NCBI GenBank assembly: GCA_009746045.1 | Contig: RPFO01000216.1 | Span: 1-64,000, forward strand | Direction of reading: 5' to 3' | Source: Mesostigma viride | Lineage: Eukaryota > Streptophyta > Mesostigmatophyceae > Mesostigmatales > Mesostigmataceae | Length of the DNA stretch: 64,000 nt | Shown here: positions 63,074-64,000 of the stretch, in pieces | How the letters are laid out: the number at the start of each line of letters is the position of its first letter | Numbering within the stretch: position 1 is the first letter of the stretch | Made by a program: the position numbers and the translations under genes | The notes under the pieces: generated by a model | The model's input: only the letters and a program-made list of their open reading frames with translations | Database searches by the model: none | What the model was told of the DNA's origin: nothing

Positions 63074-64000
63074 CTGGCAGGGACGACACGGGGGCCAGTT
63101 TTGGCGTGGGCAAAGAGACCAAAAGGTCATGACAGGCCGGCGACGTCAATGTGTCAGATGGGGTGTTTTGTGAGCGCATGCCGACTCTCCACAAGATCCA
63201 AAAGATGCAACAAAGATGTCCCAACCTGGGTCACACATCGCCTGTGTTGATCTTCAAAACTCATCCCGCCCGTGATAACCTACATCTGCTCACCGCCAAC
63301 TTCAATCGATGCAAAGCTTTGCTGCATGCATGTGCCGCGGGCACCCCCATAATGATGACAAGCAAGTATGAGGGGGAGGCCTCTCCCCGCCCTTTTCTCC
63401 CCCCCTCCCAGCCACGGGGCCGCAGCCATGGGTAACACTAGACCATCCCTCCCTCTTCCTCCCTCCCTCTCATCACTGGCCTTCCCCCCCCACACACTCC
63501 CGCCATCTCCAGTATTTATCCAACCAAAAAAGGCTCAACGTGGGATTATGCTTTTTTGACAACTCAAGTGGCCACAAGCCACTGGTCAACAGGCTTTGAT
63601 TGCTAAGAAGCCACCGAGTAGAGCAAAACTTTTGCTTGAGAAGCCAGGCCTCAAGGTCTCTTTGCTGCAAACGACATCCCCTAGGCTCAAAACCCCACCG
63701 CATTCCACATATCCCCACGCCCACTGGCATAGTGTCCCCTGCGTTGCTCTCCATGAGCCTCACAAGAGCGCACGTGAGGGCGTGTGCTGGGGCAGCACAG
63801 GGAGGCATGCTGCAAGGGGACGCTAGTGTTTGACGCAGTTCAGTGCACGCATGGATGGGCCCAGGCGGATGCCTACCGCCCTACCGCCCTCACAAGCAAC
63901 CTTACGCCCTACCGCCCTCACAAGCAACACTAGACAAAGGCGCGCGCATGGTGATGCATCCCGTCACGCCGCTCGTGTACTGCTGGCGCGCCCCCCGCAC
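63074..64000. other. Probable 5' intron of the TauE/SafE-like gene, to window end
   Basis: The acceptor CTGCCAG precedes the exon starting at 63073 (minus). The remaining 927 bases hold short duplicated phrases (CTACCGCCCTCACAAGCAAC occurs twice near 63885-63930) and no exon I can support. Confidence 0.4.

Overview
This window looks like nuclear DNA of a eukaryotic green alga, most likely a chlorophyte. It is GC-rich, every gene I can model has several GT–AG introns, the genes are of plant or green-algal type, and TGTAA, the usual chlorophyte poly(A) signal, occurs downstream of one gene and at retroelement 3' ends. No bacterial operon, CRISPR, tRNA or rRNA was recognised. All gene models were built by hand from splice sites, reading-frame continuity and family resemblance.

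Layout. (1) 253-13222, plus strand: the 3' part of a hydroxyproline O-arabinosyltransferase-like gene in six visible exons. Its third visible intron is 8.4 kb, almost all an 8-bp tandem repeat of about 1000 copies. (2) 13.2-19.2 kb: repeat-rich intergenic DNA with two LINE-like 3' tails, an inverted repeat, and a 3.4-kb unit with about 300-bp terminal inverted repeats around a decayed ORF1-like reading frame. (3) 36623-19184, minus strand: a 14-exon gene for a SNAPC4/SNAP190-like snRNA-activating subunit with four and a half Myb repeats, acidic at the N terminus and with a very long disordered C terminus. (4) 37904-49412, plus strand: a nine-exon biotin--protein ligase divergent from gene 3. 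Its first intron is 5.6 kb and holds three unrelated minisatellites. (5) 49.4-52.6 kb: intergenic repeats. (6) 52643-56400, plus strand: a two-exon flavin monooxygenase with a likely plastid transit peptide, fused to a DUF6314-like C-terminal domain. (7) 57.4-61.0 kb: two decayed copies of a non-LTR retrotransposon. (8) 63073-61111, minus strand: the last three exons of a TauE/SafE-type membrane permease that continues beyond the window.

The genes are housekeeping and unrelated: glycoprotein arabinosylation, snRNA transcription, protein biotinylation, flavin oxidation and anion transport. What stands out is intron architecture. Nearly every long intron holds its own tandem array, several arrays run up to the 3' splice site, and in at least three introns the 5' splice-site region itself is tandemly duplicated. 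That is the signal most worth following.
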